From Roseateles sp. YR242 (GTDB lineage: Bacteria; Pseudomonadota; Gammaproteobacteria; Burkholderiales; Burkholderiaceae_C), in the NCBI RefSeq assembly GCF_900109745.1, contig NZ_FOAV01000001.1, positions 496,001-560,000 on the forward strand: a DNA stretch of 64,000 nucleotides. Direction: 5' to 3'. Made by a program: the position numbers and the translations under genes. Shown here piece by piece: positions 48,346 to 59,234 of the stretch; position 1 is the first letter of the stretch, and each line of letters opens with the position of its first letter. Below the pieces are notes generated by a model. That model was given only the letters and a program-made list of their open reading frames with translations, did no database searches and had not been told where the DNA came from.

Positions 48346-49692
48346 ATGCGTACTGTCCTGATCATTGATGACCACGCGGGGGTGGGCGAGGCCCTGAGCC
48401 TGCTGCTGTCGCTGCACGATATCGAGCCGCTGTACGCGGCCACACCGGTGCAGGGGCTGGCGCTGCTGGGGGCCAGACGCATCGACCTGGTCATCCAGGA
48501 CATGAACTTCAGCGCGGACACCACCTCGGGCGAAGAAGGCCGCGCCCTGTTCCAGCAGATCCGCGAGTCCCGCCCGGACCTGCCCGTGATCCTGCTCACC
48601 GCCTGGACCCAGCTGGAGCAGGCAGTGGCGCTGGTCAAGGCCGGCGCCGCCGACTATCTGGCCAAGCCCTGGGACGACACCAAGCTGCTGGCCACCGTGG
48701 AAAACCTGCTGGAGCTCGGCGAGAGCCAGCAGGCCCTGCGGCAGGCCCGCCAGGACCATCAGCAGCGGCTGGAAGCCATGCGCCGGCGCCATCGGCTGGA
48801 AGGCATGGTGGTCGCTTCCCCGGCCCTGCTGCGCTGCCTGGAGCTGGCCTGCCAGGTGGCCCGCTCCCCGGCGCCCGTGCTCATCACCGGCCCCAATGGC
48901 AGCGGCAAGGAACGCATTGCCGCCATCGTGCATGCCAACTCCACCGTGGCCACCGGCCCCTTCGTGGCGGTCAATTGCGGCGCGCTGCCCGGGGACCTGA
49001 TCGAAGCGGAACTCTTCGGCGCCGACAGCGGCGCCTACACCGGGGCTGCACGCGCCCGCGAAGGCCGCTTCGAGACCGCCGACGGCGGCACCCTCTTCCT
49101 GGACGAGATCGGCAACCTGCCGCTGGCCGGCCAGGTGAAGCTGCTGCGTGTGCTGGAAAGCGGCCGCTTCGAGCGGCTGGGCTCCAGCCGCACCCGCGAG
49201 ACCACGGTGCGTGTGCTCTCCGCCACAAATGCCGACCTGCGGGCCATGGTCGCGGCCGGCACCTTCCGCGAAGACCTGTATTACCGGCTCAATGTCATCG
49301 AGATCTCGCTGCCTGGCCTGGCCGAGCGGCCCCAGGACATCCTGCCGCTGGCGGATCACTTCCTGGCCGGGCGTGCGCGCCTGAGCGATGCGGCGCGTGA
49401 AGCGCTGCTGGCCCATGCATGGCCCGGCAACGTGCGCGAGCTCAAGAACGTCATCGAGCGCGCGGCGCTGCTGGCCCCGGGCACGGGCAGCGCCCGCCAG
49501 ATCACCGAGCACGACCTGGCCCTGCCCGCCGCGCCGATCAACACCCTCCGCAATCTCGACGAGCCCAGCCGCGAGGCCGTCTCCGCCGCGCTGGAAGCCG
49601 CTTCCGGCGTGGTCAGCCGCGCCGCGCAGGCCCTGGGGCTCTCCCGCCAGGCCTTGTACCGGCGCATGGAACGTTACGGCCTGGACGCCTGA
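48346..49692 (+). CDS. Sigma-54-dependent NtrC-family response regulator
   Basis: The 448-residue activator has a receiver (phospho-Asp near 52 in VIQDMNF, Lys in AKPWDD), an AAA+ sigma-54 contact domain (about 140-370) with Walker A GPNGSGKE, the GAYTGA loop (GAFTGA variant that touches sigma-54), Walker [10 protein letters not shown] and sensor II arginines, and a C-terminal Fis-type helix-turn-helix ([18 protein letters not shown]). It would activate the sigma-54 promoter at 42281. The start at 48346 aligns with the family N-terminus. Its stop overlaps the kinase start as TGATG. Confidence 0.95.
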   Translation: MRTVLIIDDHAGVGEALSLLLSLHDIEPLYAATPVQGLALLGARRIDLVIQDMNFSADTTSGEEGRALFQQIRESRPDLPVILLTAWTQLEQAVALVKAGAADYLAKPWDDTKLLATVENLLELGESQQALRQARQDHQQRLEAMRRRHRLEGMVVASPALLRCLELACQVARSPAPVLITGPNGSGKERIAAIVHANSTVATGPFVAVNCGALPGDLIEAELFGADSGAYTGAARAREGRFETADGGTLFLDEIGNLPLAGQVKLLRVLESGRFERLGSSRTRETTVRVLSATNADLRAMVAAGTFREDLYYRLNVIEISLPGLAERPQDILPLADHFLAGRARLSDAAREALLAHAWPGNVRELKNVIERAALLAPGTGSARQITEHDLALPAAPINTLRNLDEPSREAVSAALEAASGVVSRAAQALGLSRQALYRRMERYGLDA

Positions 49693-51074
49693 TGCGCACG
49701 CCCTGGCGCACCCACTGGCGCTACTCGCTGAAGCTGCGCCTCACGCTCTTCCTGCTGGGCGCATCGCTACTCTCCCTACTGACCCACGCGAGCTGGACGT
49801 TCTGGCCCTGGCCTGCGTTGGCGCCGCTCCTCGGTGCACCTGTGCCGGCCCCCTGGAGCCCCTGGGCCATGCTGCTGACAGCCGTGGTGGTGGTGCCCGG
49901 CATCTGGGGCCTGGCCCATGTGCTGCTGGCCCCGCTGAGCCGGCTGATCCGGGCGCTGGAAGGGACGGTGCTCAGCTACCGGGAGGGCGAGTTCAGCAGC
50001 GTCATCACGGCACAGGCGCCCAGCGGGCTGTCGGAATTGGCGGAACTCATGCGCCTGCACCACGAACTGGGCCACGCCCTGCGTGAGCAGCGCCGCCACC
50101 TGGCCCAACGGGAACTGCTGCTGGACACGGTGGTGCAGAACACACCCGTGGCGCTGGTGCTGACCGACACGCAAGACCGCATCGCCTATGCCAACCTGGC
50201 CGCCCGGCACCTGCTTGACGAAGGCCGCAGCCTGTCGGGCCGTCTGCTGGAGGAGGTCTTGAGCCGGGCTTCGGACGATCTGCGAGGCGCGCTGGCGCAA
50301 CCGCGCGACGGCCTGTTCAGTGTGATGGTGGAGCAGCAGGAGGAACGCTTCCACCTCTCGGTGCGGGACTTCCAGCTGCAGGGTCAGCCGCACCGGTTGC
50401 GACTGATGCGCCGCATGACGCGGGAGCTGTCGCGGCAGGAAGTGGCAAGCTGGAAGCGGGTGATCCGGGTCATCAGCCATGAACTGAACAACTCGCTGGC
50501 GCCCATCTCCTCGCTGGCGCACAGCGGCGCCGAACTGGCGCGGCGCGGGCAGCATGAGCGCGTACCCGGCGTGTTCGCCAGCATTGGCGAGCGCGCTGCC
50601 CACCTGCATGCCTTCCTGGCCGGCTACGCCAGTGTGGCCAAGCTGCCGGCGCCCGTGCTGGCACCGGTGGACTGGGCGCATTTTCTGGAGGGGCTGGCTG
50701 TGCACTACCGCTTCCGGCGTGAAGGCGAACTGCCGTCCGCCCCGGCACGTTTTGATGCCGGCCAGATGGAACAGGCGCTGATCAACCTGCTGAAGAATGC
50801 CCATGAGTCCGGCAGCTCACCGGAAGGCATCAGCCTCCAGGTGGAGGCGCTGCGGGAGGAATGGCGGGTGGAGGTGGCCGATCGCGGCCCCGGCATGAAC
50901 GAGGCGCAGCTGGCGCAGGCCCTGCTGCCCTTTTATTCCACCAAGCGCAGTGGCAGCGGGCTGGGCCTGGCCCTCGCCCGCGAGATCGCTGAAGCCCACG
51001 GCGGCCGCATCGTTATGGGTAACCGTGACGGCGGCGGGCTGTGGGTGGCGTTGTTGTTCCCGAAGACCGGCTGA
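49692..51074 (+). CDS. Sensor histidine kinase of the export operon
   Basis: The 460-residue kinase has two N-terminal membrane helices (about 15-38 and 55-85) with a short periplasmic loop, a HAMP-like linker, a PAS-like region (VVQNTPVALVLTDTQDRIAYANLAARHLL), an H box VISHELNNSLAPISSLAH, an N box LINLLKNAHESG and a G box GSGLGLALAREIAEAHGG. It pairs with the sigma-54 regulator through the overlapping start. It is the last gene of the operon. The sensed signal is unknown; the transported compound is a natural guess. Confidence 0.94.
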   Translation: MRTPWRTHWRYSLKLRLTLFLLGASLLSLLTHASWTFWPWPALAPLLGAPVPAPWSPWAMLLTAVVVVPGIWGLAHVLLAPLSRLIRALEGTVLSYREGEFSSVITAQAPSGLSELAELMRLHHELGHALREQRRHLAQRELLLDTVVQNTPVALVLTDTQDRIAYANLAARHLLDEGRSLSGRLLEEVLSRASDDLRGALAQPRDGLFSVMVEQQEERFHLSVRDFQLQGQPHRLRLMRRMTRELSRQEVASWKRVIRVISHELNNSLAPISSLAHSGAELARRGQHERVPGVFASIGERAAHLHAFLAGYASVAKLPAPVLAPVDWAHFLEGLAVHYRFRREGELPSAPARFDAGQMEQALINLLKNAHESGSSPEGISLQVEALREEWRVEVADRGPGMNEAQLAQALLPFYSTKRSGSGLGLALAREIAEAHGGRIVMGNRDGGGLWVALLFPKTG

Positions 51075-51187
51075 CGGCGGCACCAGCACAACGGCAGGGC
51101 AACGCCAGGGCGGCGCCATCACGGCGCGCGCAGCGCACGTGCTCGAAGCGGTTGCGCTGGGCCCGCACGACGGGCATGCGGTGCGGC

Positions 51188-51433
51188 TTACTTGTAGAAA
51201 GCCTCGACCGTGCCCTTGAGCTTGAGCATCATCGGCTGGCCCTTGCGGTCCAGCGTACGGCCGGCGGGCACCTTGATCCAGCCTTCGCTGATGCAGTATT
51301 CCTCGACGTCCCCACGCTCCTTGCCGTTGAAGCGGATGCCGATCTCGTGCTCGAAAACGGCGGCCACATGGTGCGGGCTGCGCGGGTCAACGGACAGGTG
51401 GTCAGGCAGGTCGGGGCGAGCGGTATCGGTCAT
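51188..51433 (-). CDS. DUF3297 family small protein
   Basis: The 81-residue protein has the DUF3297 sequence: DLPDHLSVDPRSPHHVAAVFEHEIGIRFNGKER, VEEYCISEGWIKVPAG and the ending LKLKGTVEAFYK. It is widespread in proteobacteria with no known function. The start 51433 (MTDTARPD) is chosen by the family length over 51469. Confidence 0.9.
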   Translation of the reverse strand: MTDTARPDLPDHLSVDPRSPHHVAAVFEHEIGIRFNGKERGDVEEYCISEGWIKVPAGRTLDRKGQPMMLKLKGTVEAFYK

Positions 51434-51515
51434 GGAAAAGGTCAACTGAAAACTACGGATGACCTGCATTGTCCAACAACCACTCCGCTGAACCGCGGTT
51501 CAGCCGAACCGGCGC

Positions 51516-51767
51516 TCAATCAAAACAGCGCTGGACCATCGGCGTGGCGTATTCATGGCCCACCACCGCGCGGGCGAACAGGTAGTTCTCGCGGGCCTGC
51601 TCGCTGAGCTGGTCCAGGGCGACGTGGCCCTGAGCGTCACAGGGGAAGCTCAGGCCCCGGCCACTGTGGAACAGGGATTCGAAGCGCAACAGATAAGACG
51701 CCTGGCTGCGACCCTGGCTGTGCGCATGCGGGCGGCTTTCGGCAATGACATCGGCGGACGGATTCAT
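51516..51767 (-). CDS. Small conserved-looking hypothetical protein
   Basis: An 83-residue protein, His/Ser-rich at the start, with a compact central part (RFESLFHSGRGLSFPCDAQGHVALDQLSEQARENYLFARAVVG). I do not recognise a named family; the open frame has a good composition and a stop just before DUF3297. Function unknown. Confidence 0.6.
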   Translation of the reverse strand: MNPSADVIAESRPHAHSQGRSQASYLLRFESLFHSGRGLSFPCDAQGHVALDQLSEQARENYLFARAVVGHEYATPMVQRCFD

Positions 51768-51940
51768 GACGATCTCCCGGGCCCGGGGAGACAGGCCCGT
51801 TCGTCAGACATTAGGGCCAAGCGCACCGGCGCAGGCGTGCATACGTCGCGGTTCTGGCGGCTGTTTCAAGCTCTCACCCACTCACGGGGTGTGCGTGCGT
51901 TCGGTGTCACACACTGGACCCCAGCGGAAGCCAGCGGCCC

Positions 51941-52285
51941 TCAGCCGCCAGCACGCTTGGGTGAGTAGCCGGCCTTCTGCAGCCACTGCATCACCTTGTC
52001 CAGGTGGTCGCCCTGGATCTCGACCGTGCCGTCCTTGGCCGTCCCGCCACTGCCGCAGGCCGCCTTGAGCTGCTTGGCGACGCCGGTCAGTTCATCGGCC
52101 GTCAATGGCAGGCCCAGGATCACCGTCACGCCCTTGCCCTTGCGGCCGGCGGTCTCGCGGCGCACGCGCACCTGGCCGTTGCCGACCACGGCGGCCTGGG
52201 CCCTGGCCTTGCAGCGGCAGTCGGCTTGCGCCTGGCGGCATTCGGGGCAGACGCGCCCGCTGTCGGTGGAGTAGACAAGTGCCAT
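51941..52285 (-). CDS. SUI1/eIF1-like translation factor (YciH type)
   Basis: The 114-residue protein has an N-terminal Zn-ribbon-like segment CPECRQAQADCRC (four Cys) and a SUI1 domain (VRVRRETAGRKGKGVTVILGLPLTADELTGVAKQLKAACGSGGTAKDGTVEIQGDH). YciH-like proteins influence start-codon selection and ribosome recycling, but their role in bacteria is little defined. It starts 10 bases after the S9 peptidase stop, so they share a transcript. Confidence 0.93.
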   Translation of the reverse strand: MALVYSTDSGRVCPECRQAQADCRCKARAQAAVVGNGQVRVRRETAGRKGKGVTVILGLPLTADELTGVAKQLKAACGSGGTAKDGTVEIQGDHLDKVMQWLQKAGYSPKRAGG

Positions 52286-52295
52286 GGTCGGGCCC

Positions 52296-54620
52296 TCAGT
52301 GCTTGGCCGGCGCCTGCAGCGTGCGGGCGAAGAAGGCGTCGATGGTGCGGTAGAGATGCAGGCGGGCGCCGCGTCCAGCAATGCCATGGGCCTTGCCCGG
52401 ATAGACCATCATCTCGAAGGGAATGGACTGCTTCTGGAAGGCTTCGCTCAGGCGCAGGGTGTGCTCGAACAGCACGTTGTCGTCAGCGGTGCCGTGGATG
52501 ACCAGCAACGGGTGCTGCAACTGGTCCACGCGGGCGATCAGGTTGGACTGTGTATAGGGCGCCGTTGGCTGGCCGGCAGCATCCGTGGGCAGGCCGAGAT
52601 AGCGCTCGGTGTAGGCGGTGTCGTAGAGCGTCCAGTCGGTCGGCGGTGCGCCGGCCACGGCTGCGGCGAATGGTGTTTGGCTGTCCAGCATGGCCCGCAC
52701 GGCGAGGAAGCCGCCATACGACCAGCCGAAGAAGCCGATACGGCTCGCATCAATGCCGGCGCGGCGCTGCGGCAGTTGGCGCACGGCCGCAAACAGGTCG
52801 GCCACTTCGGTCACACCAAAGGCGTGGCGATGCGCGCGAGTGAAGGCGCGGTCGCGATTGGCCATGCCCCGTGTGTCCAGCGTGAACACCCCATAACCGC
52901 GGCGCTGCCAGTAGGCGATCAGGGCGGTGTCGCGGTGCCAGCTCCAGCCGACCGTACTGACGCCCGGCCCGCCGTAGGCCAGCGTGATGACCGGATGCGG
53001 GCCGGCACGGCCGTCCAGCGGCGCGAAATAAAAGGCATTGAGCGGTGTGTGGCCATCGGCGGCCGTGATGTCCAACACTTCCGGTACCGGGGCCACCTTC
53101 GCCAGCAGGGCGTCGGGTGCGTCTCCGGGCAAGGCCACCGGGTCGGCACCGCTGCGCAGGTTCTGCAGCCACAGGCTCTGTGGCTGGCCCCAGGCGGAGC
53201 GGGTCACCAGCAGGCGGGCGCATTCGCCGTCGGCGCGGGCGTCACGCCACTGGCGCTCCATCTGGCCAGCCAGTGGCCGAGCGCGGCCGTTCAGGTCCAC
53301 GGCAAACAGTTCCCGGGCACGGCCACGGTCCCGCGCGGCGGCATAAACCACCATGTCGCCACGGCTGCAGACGCGATAGGCCACGGCTTCAGGTTCCTGC
53401 GTGAGCGGCGTGCGCTCCCCGGTGACCCGGTCCACCAGCACCAGTTGGCGCCGGCCGGAGGCTTCGCTGGACCAGAGCAGAGCCGGCTTGCCGGAGAGAC
53501 GGCGCGCCGGCAGTTCAGTCAGGTCGTCCTGCACTTCGACCCAGGCGGGATCACGCTCTTCGGTGACGACGCGGCCGGTCAGGGCACCTGTCCCGGCGTC
53601 GTCCGGTTTGTATTCATTGAGCACCAGCCGCTGCTGGTCCCGCGTCATCCACTGCAGCCACGGCGTGCCATCGCCGAACCAACCGGCGCGGGGGATGTAT
53701 TCCGCCTCAGCGGGCAAGGTCAGCGCCACCGGCGCAGCGGGCGACTCCGCCGCCAGATCCAGTACCCAGGCGGTGACCTGGGCGTTGGGGCTGCCGGCGC
53801 TGGGGTAGCGCTGCTGGGTCATGGTGGTGCGGTCCGCGAAGATCTGGGCGCGAGTCTTCACCGGCACGCGCTCTTCATCCACACGCAGCGCCAACAGCCG
53901 GCTGCCGTCCGGCGACCACCAGTAGCCTCGTTGCCGGCTCAGTTCCTCGGCGGCGATGAACTCCGCCAGGCCCCAGAAGCGGGTACCGGCACCGTCCGTC
54001 GTCAAAGCCCGTGGGGCGGCCTGGGCCGACAGCGGCTGCAGCCACAAGTTGCCGCCCTTCACGTAGACCAGTTGCTTGCCGTCGGGGGAACAGCTGGGGT
54101 CTTGCTCAGGGACGTTTTCGTCCTGGGTCAGGCGCTGCGCCTGCGGGCCTTGCGCGGTGAGACGCACCAGATAGAGGTCACCGGAGAGCGGGAACAGCAG
54201 CGTCTGGCCGTCCGGTCCGCACCACTGGTAGCTGGTGATGCCGCCCTGGGTGATGCGCTTGCGCTCCAGTGCCATCCGTTCGGCTTCGGTCAGCTGCTGG
54301 CGGCGACCGCCCAGCACCTCATCGGCGGAGACCAGCTTGCGGGGCTCGCCGCCGGCCGTGGGCTGAGCCCAAAGTTCAAGCTGATCGCTGTCAGCCGCGG
54401 AGGGGCGCAAGAAGCTGACCCAGGTGCCGTCTGGCGAGATTTCCGCCTGGCGCGTGGTGCGGCCTTGCAGCGGCGGGTCGCTGTAGACGCGTTCCAGGCT
54501 CAGCGGGGCGGTGGCTTTTGCGGCCAGCGCGGCGATGGGCGTGGCCAGCACCAGCAGCAACGAGGCAGCCAGCGGACTCAGCCAGGCAGCAGGCCGGGCG
54601 AACGGAGCAGATACGGTCAT
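52296..54620 (-). CDS. S9-family dipeptidyl-peptidase IV-like serine protease
   Basis: The 774-residue protein has a signal peptide (cleavage near residue 34), a DPP-IV N-terminal beta-propeller (about 60-500) with the EE motif-like [21 protein letters not shown], and a C-terminal alpha/beta-hydrolase domain with the nucleophile [12 protein letters not shown], Asp in [11 protein letters not shown] and His in KAHGIAG. It removes N-terminal dipeptides or acts as a prolyl-peptidase outside the cytoplasm. The start overlaps the dus stop as ATGA; sui1-type gene follows. Confidence 0.95.
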   Translation of the reverse strand: MTVSAPFARPAAWLSPLAASLLLVLATPIAALAAKATAPLSLERVYSDPPLQGRTTRQAEISPDGTWVSFLRPSAADSDQLELWAQPTAGGEPRKLVSADEVLGGRRQQLTEAERMALERKRITQGGITSYQWCGPDGQTLLFPLSGDLYLVRLTAQGPQAQRLTQDENVPEQDPSCSPDGKQLVYVKGGNLWLQPLSAQAAPRALTTDGAGTRFWGLAEFIAAEELSRQRGYWWSPDGSRLLALRVDEERVPVKTRAQIFADRTTMTQQRYPSAGSPNAQVTAWVLDLAAESPAAPVALTLPAEAEYIPRAGWFGDGTPWLQWMTRDQQRLVLNEYKPDDAGTGALTGRVVTEERDPAWVEVQDDLTELPARRLSGKPALLWSSEASGRRQLVLVDRVTGERTPLTQEPEAVAYRVCSRGDMVVYAAARDRGRARELFAVDLNGRARPLAGQMERQWRDARADGECARLLVTRSAWGQPQSLWLQNLRSGADPVALPGDAPDALLAKVAPVPEVLDITAADGHTPLNAFYFAPLDGRAGPHPVITLAYGGPGVSTVGWSWHRDTALIAYWQRRGYGVFTLDTRGMANRDRAFTRAHRHAFGVTEVADLFAAVRQLPQRRAGIDASRIGFFGWSYGGFLAVRAMLDSQTPFAAAVAGAPPTDWTLYDTAYTERYLGLPTDAAGQPTAPYTQSNLIARVDQLQHPLLVIHGTADDNVLFEHTLRLSEAFQKQSIPFEMMVYPGKAHGIAGRGARLHLYRTIDAFFARTLQAPAKH

Positions 54621-55864
54621 GCGGTCAACGAGAGTGCCTCGGTGGGCACTGCGTAAGAGTCAAGAGAGGAAGCGGACGCAGCCGATGGTGCCTGCGACGG
54701 GGCTTGTGCAGGGTCGGTCATTGCATCATGCGCTGCGGTAGCGGTTCGTGCGGCGGCGCGTGAGAGCCGGCGGGCCATCTCGTCGGCCATCTTTTCCGCG
54801 ATTGGCGCGCCCAGCAATTGGCGGGTCATCTCGTCGGCCGCATTGATCGTGCGCACCCGCTGATAGGCCTCTTCCGCCTCGGGATAACGGCGGCGCAGAT
54901 AGTGCAGCCATTGCTTGAGGCGCCCGGCCTGATGCCGAGCGGCGACAAGGGTCCGCACCTGCAGGAAGAAGTCGGCCATCAGCACCAGCAGATCGGACCA
55001 GGCCAGGGCCTGCGTGGTGCTGCCCGTGATGGAGGCACGCAGCGCCAATGCCAGCCCCGGGTCGGCGACCATGCCCCGGCCCAGCATGATGGTGTCGCAG
55101 CCGGATTCCGCGAGGCAGCGACGGGCATCCTCGACGGTCCACACCTCGCCATTGGCGACCACCGGCAAGCGCACCGCCTCCCGCACCACGGCAATCTGGT
55201 CCCAATAGGCGGGCGGCTTGTAGCCATCGCGTTTGGTACGGGCGTGGATCACCAGTTCGGCGGCACCGGCGCGCTCGATCGCATGGGCGCAATCCAGCAG
55301 CAGCGAGCGGTCCTCATTACCCAGGCGCATCTTGGCGGAGACGGGAATGTGGGCCGGCACGGCGAGTCGCACGGCGGCGACGATGTCGTGCACCAGCGTG
55401 GGCTCGTCCAGCAGCACGGCGCCACCACGGTGGCGGTTGACGGTCTTGGCCGGGCAACCGAAGTTCAGGTCAATGCCCGCGGGGTCCAGCCCCGCCAGGC
55501 GGGCGGCGTTGTCGGCCAGGCAGGCAGGGTCCGAGCCGAGCAACTGTGGGCGCACCGGCACCCCGGCGCGTGTGCGACTGCCGTGCAGCAGCTCGGGCAC
55601 GATGCGGGTGAATACCCGACGTGGCAGCAGTTGATCGGTGACCCGGATGAATTCGGAAACGCATCGGTCCACACCGCCCACGCGGGTCAGCGTGTCGCGC
55701 AGCATGTGGTCCAGCAGCCCTTCCATGGGCGCCAGCAGGATGGTGGGCACGGCGGGGTGTGCGGGCTGGGCTGGAGCGGCGGCGGGCGCGCCGGGCGGTG
55801 TAGGCACCGGAGATGCGGCGCCTGGCTTGGCGGTGTCTGCTGCAGGGTCGGACTCTGGCGTCAT
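54617..55864 (-). CDS. dusC: tRNA-dihydrouridine synthase, DusC-like
   Basis: About 415 residues with the Dus TIM-barrel: [19 protein letters not shown] (FMN phosphate site), [21 protein letters not shown] with the catalytic Cys, [20 protein letters not shown], and [39 protein letters not shown]. The LLDHMLRD and VVANGEV pattern favours the DusC subfamily (U16). The ~45 N-terminal residues are Pro/Ala-rich and unusual for Dus; the open frame extends to 55960. The stop overlaps the S9 peptidase start. Confidence 0.9.
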   Translation of the reverse strand: MTPESDPAADTAKPGAASPVPTPPGAPAAAPAQPAHPAVPTILLAPMEGLLDHMLRDTLTRVGGVDRCVSEFIRVTDQLLPRRVFTRIVPELLHGSRTRAGVPVRPQLLGSDPACLADNAARLAGLDPAGIDLNFGCPAKTVNRHRGGAVLLDEPTLVHDIVAAVRLAVPAHIPVSAKMRLGNEDRSLLLDCAHAIERAGAAELVIHARTKRDGYKPPAYWDQIAVVREAVRLPVVANGEVWTVEDARRCLAESGCDTIMLGRGMVADPGLALALRASITGSTTQALAWSDLLVLMADFFLQVRTLVAARHQAGRLKQWLHYLRRRYPEAEEAYQRVRTINAADEMTRQLLGAPIAEKMADEMARRLSRAAARTATAAHDAMTDPAQAPSQAPSAASASSLDSYAVPTEALSLTA

Positions 55865-56093
55865 TGGGGGCACTACAGGTACTGCGAGGGTGCGCGAGGA
55901 AACCTCGGCCAGCGGCGTGCGACCTGCGGTGCACAACTCGGCGGCAAAGTCCAACAGCATAGCGGATCGTCCACAGCCGCTGTGGATAAAGGCGTGTACA
56001 GGCTGCGCAGGGATGGCCCAAGCCGTTGATTAAACAGGTGATTCTTCACGCTGCCGCAAAATGGAGCAGTGGGCTTCGTCCGGCCAGGCAACC

Positions 56094-57635
56094 TCACCCG
56101 AGCCGGAACTGCCCCACCACCGCCGTCAGCCGCTCTGACTGCTGCCGCAGGCTCTCCGCCGCTGCGGCCGACTCTTCCACCAGGGCCGCGTTTTGTTGCG
56201 TCATCCTGTCCAGGTGGGTCACCGCCTCATTCACCTGGCCCAGGCCCTGGCTCTGCTCATGACTTGCCGCGCTGATCTGCTCGATGAGCACACTCACCGC
56301 CTGCACTTCACCCACCAGGCGGTTCATCGTGCTGCCGGCGGCGTCCACCTGCCGCGTCCCCGTCTCGACCTTGGCGACACTGTCGCCGATCAACGTCTTG
56401 ATCTCTCTCGCCGCATCCGCGCTGCGAGTGGCCAACATCCGCACCTCCGACGCCACTACGGCAAAACCCCGTCCATGCTCACCTGCGCGCGCCGCTTCCA
56501 CCGCAGCGTTGAGTGCCAGGATGTTGGTCTGAAAGGCAATGCTGTCGATCACGCCCAGAATGTCGCCAATGCGGCGCGAACTGTCCGAGATATCGGTCAT
56601 GGTCTGCACCACAGCACCCACGACACGACCGCCTTCACCGGCCACCGCCGAGGCGCTGCCTGCGAGTTCCACGGCCCGGCGAGCGGTCTCCGCGTTGGTC
56701 CGTACGGTGGCGGTCAGTTGCTCCATGGCGGCGGCCGTCTCTTCCAGGCTGCCCGCTTGCTCCTCGGTACGTTGGCTCAGGTCCATGCTCCCGCTCGCGA
56801 TCTCGGAGGAACCGGTGGCGATCGATGTGGCGCTGTCGCGCACCTGGCCGACCACCGAGGCCAGATCGCCAGACATCTGTTTCAAAGCAGTCATCAGTTG
56901 ACCAGTCTCATCGTGGCCCCCGGGCTCGATGCGGCCACTGAGATCGCCCCCCGCCACGGCACGGGTCACCTCCACCGCACGCTGGAGCGGCATGGCGATG
57001 CCACGCGCCACGCGAGCGTTGAGCAGCAGCAGGATCACCGCCGCCACACCCACGGCGACCAGGAGCGTGACACGAACAGTCCGTGCCAGGGCCTCGCTGT
57101 CGGCCTGAGTGGACGCGGCCAGCGCCTCGATGCTGTCGCTGAGTGCGCCCATCTCCGTCTCCAGGGCGGAGAACTTCGCAGTGAAAGCCGGCAGTTGCGC
57201 TTCAGCGGCAGCGGCATCGCTGAAAGCCAGGCCCACCACCTGCGAGGCGCCCGCGATGTACGCATCCAGGCTGCCCTGGGTCCGCGTGATCGTGGCGTCG
57301 ATCTCTGCGCCCAGTGAGAGCGACTTCAGCGTCGCCATCAACTCCCGGAATTCCTTGACATGCTCGGCGGTGTCCGCTTTCACCGATGCTTCCTCACCCG
57401 CGATTCCACGCCCGGCGGCATGCAGTGCACGGTAGACATCGGCGCGCAAGGCGTCGTGCATCATGTCCGCCTCCACCTGGCTCTTGAGCGCGGAACTGGT
57501 GCGCGTCAACGCGCTGCCTGCGGCGTCCAGCCGCACCACGGCGGCATACCCGAGCCCGCCGACCAGCAGCACGAAGAGCAGGCTGACCATGCTCAACACC
57601 AGCATGCGCTGCCGGATCGTCGTCGTGGGGATCAT
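56094..57635 (-). CDS. Methyl-accepting chemotaxis protein
   Basis: The 513-residue receptor has an N-terminal membrane helix (about 10-32), a periplasmic four-helix-bundle-like domain (33-185), a second helix (about 186-206), a HAMP domain with [32 protein letters not shown], and a signalling domain with the highly conserved tip region [52 protein letters not shown]. The start has a GGAGGAATGC site. It ends without the pentapeptide tether NWETF. The ligand is unknown. No che genes are nearby. Confidence 0.96.
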   Translation of the reverse strand: MIPTTTIRQRMLVLSMVSLLFVLLVGGLGYAAVVRLDAAGSALTRTSSALKSQVEADMMHDALRADVYRALHAAGRGIAGEEASVKADTAEHVKEFRELMATLKSLSLGAEIDATITRTQGSLDAYIAGASQVVGLAFSDAAAAEAQLPAFTAKFSALETEMGALSDSIEALAASTQADSEALARTVRVTLLVAVGVAAVILLLLNARVARGIAMPLQRAVEVTRAVAGGDLSGRIEPGGHDETGQLMTALKQMSGDLASVVGQVRDSATSIATGSSEIASGSMDLSQRTEEQAGSLEETAAAMEQLTATVRTNAETARRAVELAGSASAVAGEGGRVVGAVVQTMTDISDSSRRIGDILGVIDSIAFQTNILALNAAVEAARAGEHGRGFAVVASEVRMLATRSADAAREIKTLIGDSVAKVETGTRQVDAAGSTMNRLVGEVQAVSVLIEQISAASHEQSQGLGQVNEAVTHLDRMTQQNAALVEESAAAAESLRQQSERLTAVVGQFRLG

Positions 57636-57824
57636 GCATTCCTCCGGGATGACATTCCATCAATGGGCACCACCGACTTTATGCCCTGAGGCGCCTCAGG
57701 GGCCAGCTGACAGCACGGATGCGCAAAATCGCCTTGGGGACCACCACCGGTACCTTGGTTCATGCCGTGCCGGCTATCCGCAAGCGAACCGGCTATTCCA
57801 ATGGTTCAGCCTTTGATCAAGAAC

Positions 57825-58609
57825 TCAGGAGAACGACCGCCAAAGTTCAGTCTCGATGAACCATGGATTCAGGCGACCCGCATGAAGCTTGATGGAGACT
57901 TCATCAGCCAGTTCCTCGAACTCCACCAGCAGTTTGTGCTTGGATCCAGAGTTGTCAAAGATATAGGCGCGATGCGCGACCTGGCAGGCCTCTGTCATCA
58001 AATCGATCGATTCCCGATACCGCTTCCTGACTTTGGCTTCCGGTACGGGATGGCCGCCCTGCATGACCCGACGCCGAACACGGTCCAGGTTGATCTCCGG
58101 ATCATCCGTGGCGACAAAGTACAAGTAGACGCGATAGCCTCGCTCCCTCGCCTCCTTCATGAAATCGACTTTGTCACGCGAAGACATCACCGTCTCAAAA
58201 GTGAAGGTTTTCGCCTCTTCCAGCAGTTCGCGGCGGACGGCATCGGCCAACACAGACGCAAGGTAGGAATCAAAGGGACCTGGTACCACCAGCGTATGCG
58301 CTTTGTCGACCTTAATCCGGCCGATCAGCGAGTGAAGGCCCAACTTCCCGGCAAATTCGGAATTCTTGATGTGGCGTTCGATCCGCTTCAATACAACCGC
58401 GGGGTTGCGCCGATTCCAAGCGGTCCCAACTTCAGCTTGCCACCCGACTCCTTGAGTGCGCGCTCAATTTCATCGGCGTTGACGAAGACACCAATCCACT
58501 CTGGCCTGAGTTCTCGTTGAATTGTGCTCTTGCCCGATCCATTAGGACCAGCCAGCACGCGCAATCGTGGCTGAGCAGGCGTCGGTGACTTTGCAATGAA
58601 CTTGACCAC
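57825..58609 (-). pseudogene. Zeta-toxin-like kinase split by a frameshift
   Basis: Two overlapping frames make one protein of the zeta-toxin/AAA family. The N-part (58388-58609, GTG start) has Walker A LAGPNGSGKST and NADEIERAL, and stops after GIGATPRLY. The C-part (57825-58391, in the third frame) has FTFETVMSSRDKVDFMKEARERGYRVYLYFVATDDPEINLDRVRRRV, and AYIFDNSG. The frames overlap from 58388 to 58391; the shift could lie anywhere between ~58391 and 58465. The zeta family phosphorylates UDP-GlcNAc in classic toxins, but this subgroup is less studied. A one-base error in sequence would also explain it. Preceded by a small gene, 19 bases upstream. Confidence 0.8.
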
Positions 58610-58628
58610 CCCATCCTCAACAAACCGT

Positions 58629-58880
58629 TTACTTGCTGCGCTTGAGGATCACTCCGGGTGTCACGCGTTTGCCCAAAGGCAGGTGTTTGATGACGGTCGA
58701 CGTTCCGTCAGCACGCCGCTCCACCATCTGGCCTTGGCTGGTCTTCACGACCACTGCACCGGTGCGGCTCAGCGTTGTTTTGTACGCCTCATGACCGGAC
58801 CTCGCCGCGAGCTCGGGGATTCGGCTCTCAGCGATTCGCATCGCACGTTCTGTCAGGGGCCGGCTGGTACGGGAAGACAT
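58629..58880 (-). CDS. Small protein upstream of zeta-like gene, putative antitoxin
   Basis: The 83-residue protein begins MSSRTSRPLTERAMRIAESR and ends with TSTVIKHLPLGKRVTPGVILKRSK, a basic tail. It is encoded just before the zeta-like gene on the same strand, the classic antitoxin position, and small proteins with this type of C-terminus often accompany zeta-like kinases in proteobacteria (memory-based). No DNA-binding fold is obvious. Calling it an antitoxin is inference from position. Confidence 0.65.
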   Translation of the reverse strand: MSSRTSRPLTERAMRIAESRIPELAARSGHEAYKTTLSRTGAVVVKTSQGQMVERRADGTSTVIKHLPLGKRVTPGVILKRSK

Positions 58881-59234
58881 GTCGGATCCAAGTTGGCCGT
58901 CGTGCCCGCAGTTTATCAGCCGTCATCAGCGCATTTGCAGCAACCGCCGAGCACCCTGCCTGTTGAGGGCCCGCGACCTGCGAACTCACCCCCTCCACAC
59001 CGCTTTACGCCCATTCACAAACCCGTGATATTCCCCGTCCGAGTAGGTTGGCCCTCATCTGTTGGCCGCAAACTGCTTCAGCGGTAACTCCTGATTTCAG
59101 TGACGCCGGAACGCTTGTGACGGTCACTGGTGGTCCTTCTAATCGCGCCGATCAAGGACCCCGGTGACCTGCAAAGGCAACCGGATTTCCATCGCCTCGC
59201 GCCCAGCGCGGGCGCCACGGAAGAAGGAGTTGAA
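58881..59234. other. Divergent intergenic region, 354 bases
   Basis: No gene is supported. It separates the antitoxin-like gene (minus) from the ricin/cytochrome lipoprotein gene (plus) and must contain both promoters. A palindrome GTGAC-G-GTCAC is at 59117-59127 and could be an operator. An open frame continuous with the lipoprotein from 59130 is not family-like at its start. Confidence 0.5.

Noticed and set aside
45718-49512. Long minus-strand open frame (1264 codons)
   Set aside because: It is antisense to five well-supported genes of the export operon; composition is His/Gln/Gly-rich without domains.
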